Program-made: the position numbers and the translations under genes
In this document: positions 13,032 through 13,034 of the stretch, piece after piece
Position numbering within the stretch: position 1 is the stretch's first letter
Layout of the letters: each line of letters begins with the position of its first letter
The notes under the pieces: model-generated
Seen by the model: only the letters and a program-made list of their open reading frames with translations
What the model was told of the DNA's origin: nothing
Database searches by the model: none
From: Bryobacteraceae bacterium
Lineage (GTDB): Bacteria; Acidobacteriota; Terriglobia; Bryobacterales; Bryobacteraceae
Assembly (NCBI GenBank): GCA_030039005.1
Contig: JASHQT010000242.1
Span: 1 to 13,034 of the forward strand
Length of the DNA: 13,034 bases
Direction of reading: 5' to 3'

Positions 13032-13033
13032 CC
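12990..13033. repeat. Palindromic and direct repeats at 5' end of 216-aa gene
   Basis: Arms GGGTGAAC (12990-12997) and GTTCACCC (13002-13009) form an 8-bp inverted repeat with a 4-nt spacer. A perfect 12-bp palindrome, GAACGATCGTTC, spans 13018-13029. ATCGTTCACCC occurs twice, 24 bp apart (12999-13009 and 13023-13033). If the gene starts further downstream, this would be an operator; if not, it is a repeated coding tract. Confidence 0.5.
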
Positions 13034-13034
13034 T

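Noticed and set aside
1..13034. CRISPR arrays, tRNA or rRNA genes
   Set aside because: No regularly spaced repeats of array size, no tRNA-like folded segment or CCA end, and no rRNA sequence was recognised on reading.

Overview
The window looks like accessory DNA from a high-GC soil bacterium, most likely an Acidobacteriota member. Three things suggest this: a PEP-CTERM-type secreted protein, a secreted HEIAH metalloprotease of a kind I associate with Acidobacteria, and a family of recombinase, companion and methylase genes common in their mobile regions. The assignment comes from family resemblance only. There is no rRNA, tRNA or CRISPR array, and no complete housekeeping operon.

Layout, left to right. 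Positions 1-513 hold a doubtful small ORF followed by a hairpin, and a possible transposase tail. Positions 514-1647 are a minus-strand set: a small secreted peptide, a secreted zinc metalloprotease joined to it by an ATGA overlap, and a small hypothetical gene. Divergent from it, 1751-2962 (+) encodes a LuxR-type regulator with a large N-terminal sensor region. Positions 2972-5766 resemble a phage remnant. A ParB-domain/DNA methyltransferase is coupled to an 89-aa ORF, and a small-terminase-like HTH protein is coupled to a 68-aa ORF, all on the minus strand. A plus-strand DUF3489 protein sits between the two pairs. Positions 5850-6584 (-) encode a PEP-CTERM protein with an unusual C-terminal tail.

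Positions 6700-10000 are scarred and gene-poor. They contain a degenerate IS3-type transposase fragment, a cysteine-rich protein built from two ~61-residue repeats, a stand-alone LuxR/GerE regulator, and two related single-pass membrane proteins facing each other. About 680 bp without a convincing gene follow. Positions 10000-13031 (-) form a recombinase module: a hypothetical protein with a charged N-terminus (possibly cut by the window edge), a 124-aa conserved-looking protein, a serine recombinase, and a small zinc-finger (anti-sigma-like) protein with its own regulatory region.

I see no complete known defence or metabolic system. The most original content is the 7.0-9.4 kb stretch: the duplicated cysteine domain, the GerE regulator, and the inverted pair of LAVH-motif membrane proteins with a nested inverted repeat upstream of one of them. 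Whether these act together is inference. The window also carries two LuxR-type regulators, several translationally coupled small ORFs, and a set of repeat or palindrome motifs in its intergenic gaps.
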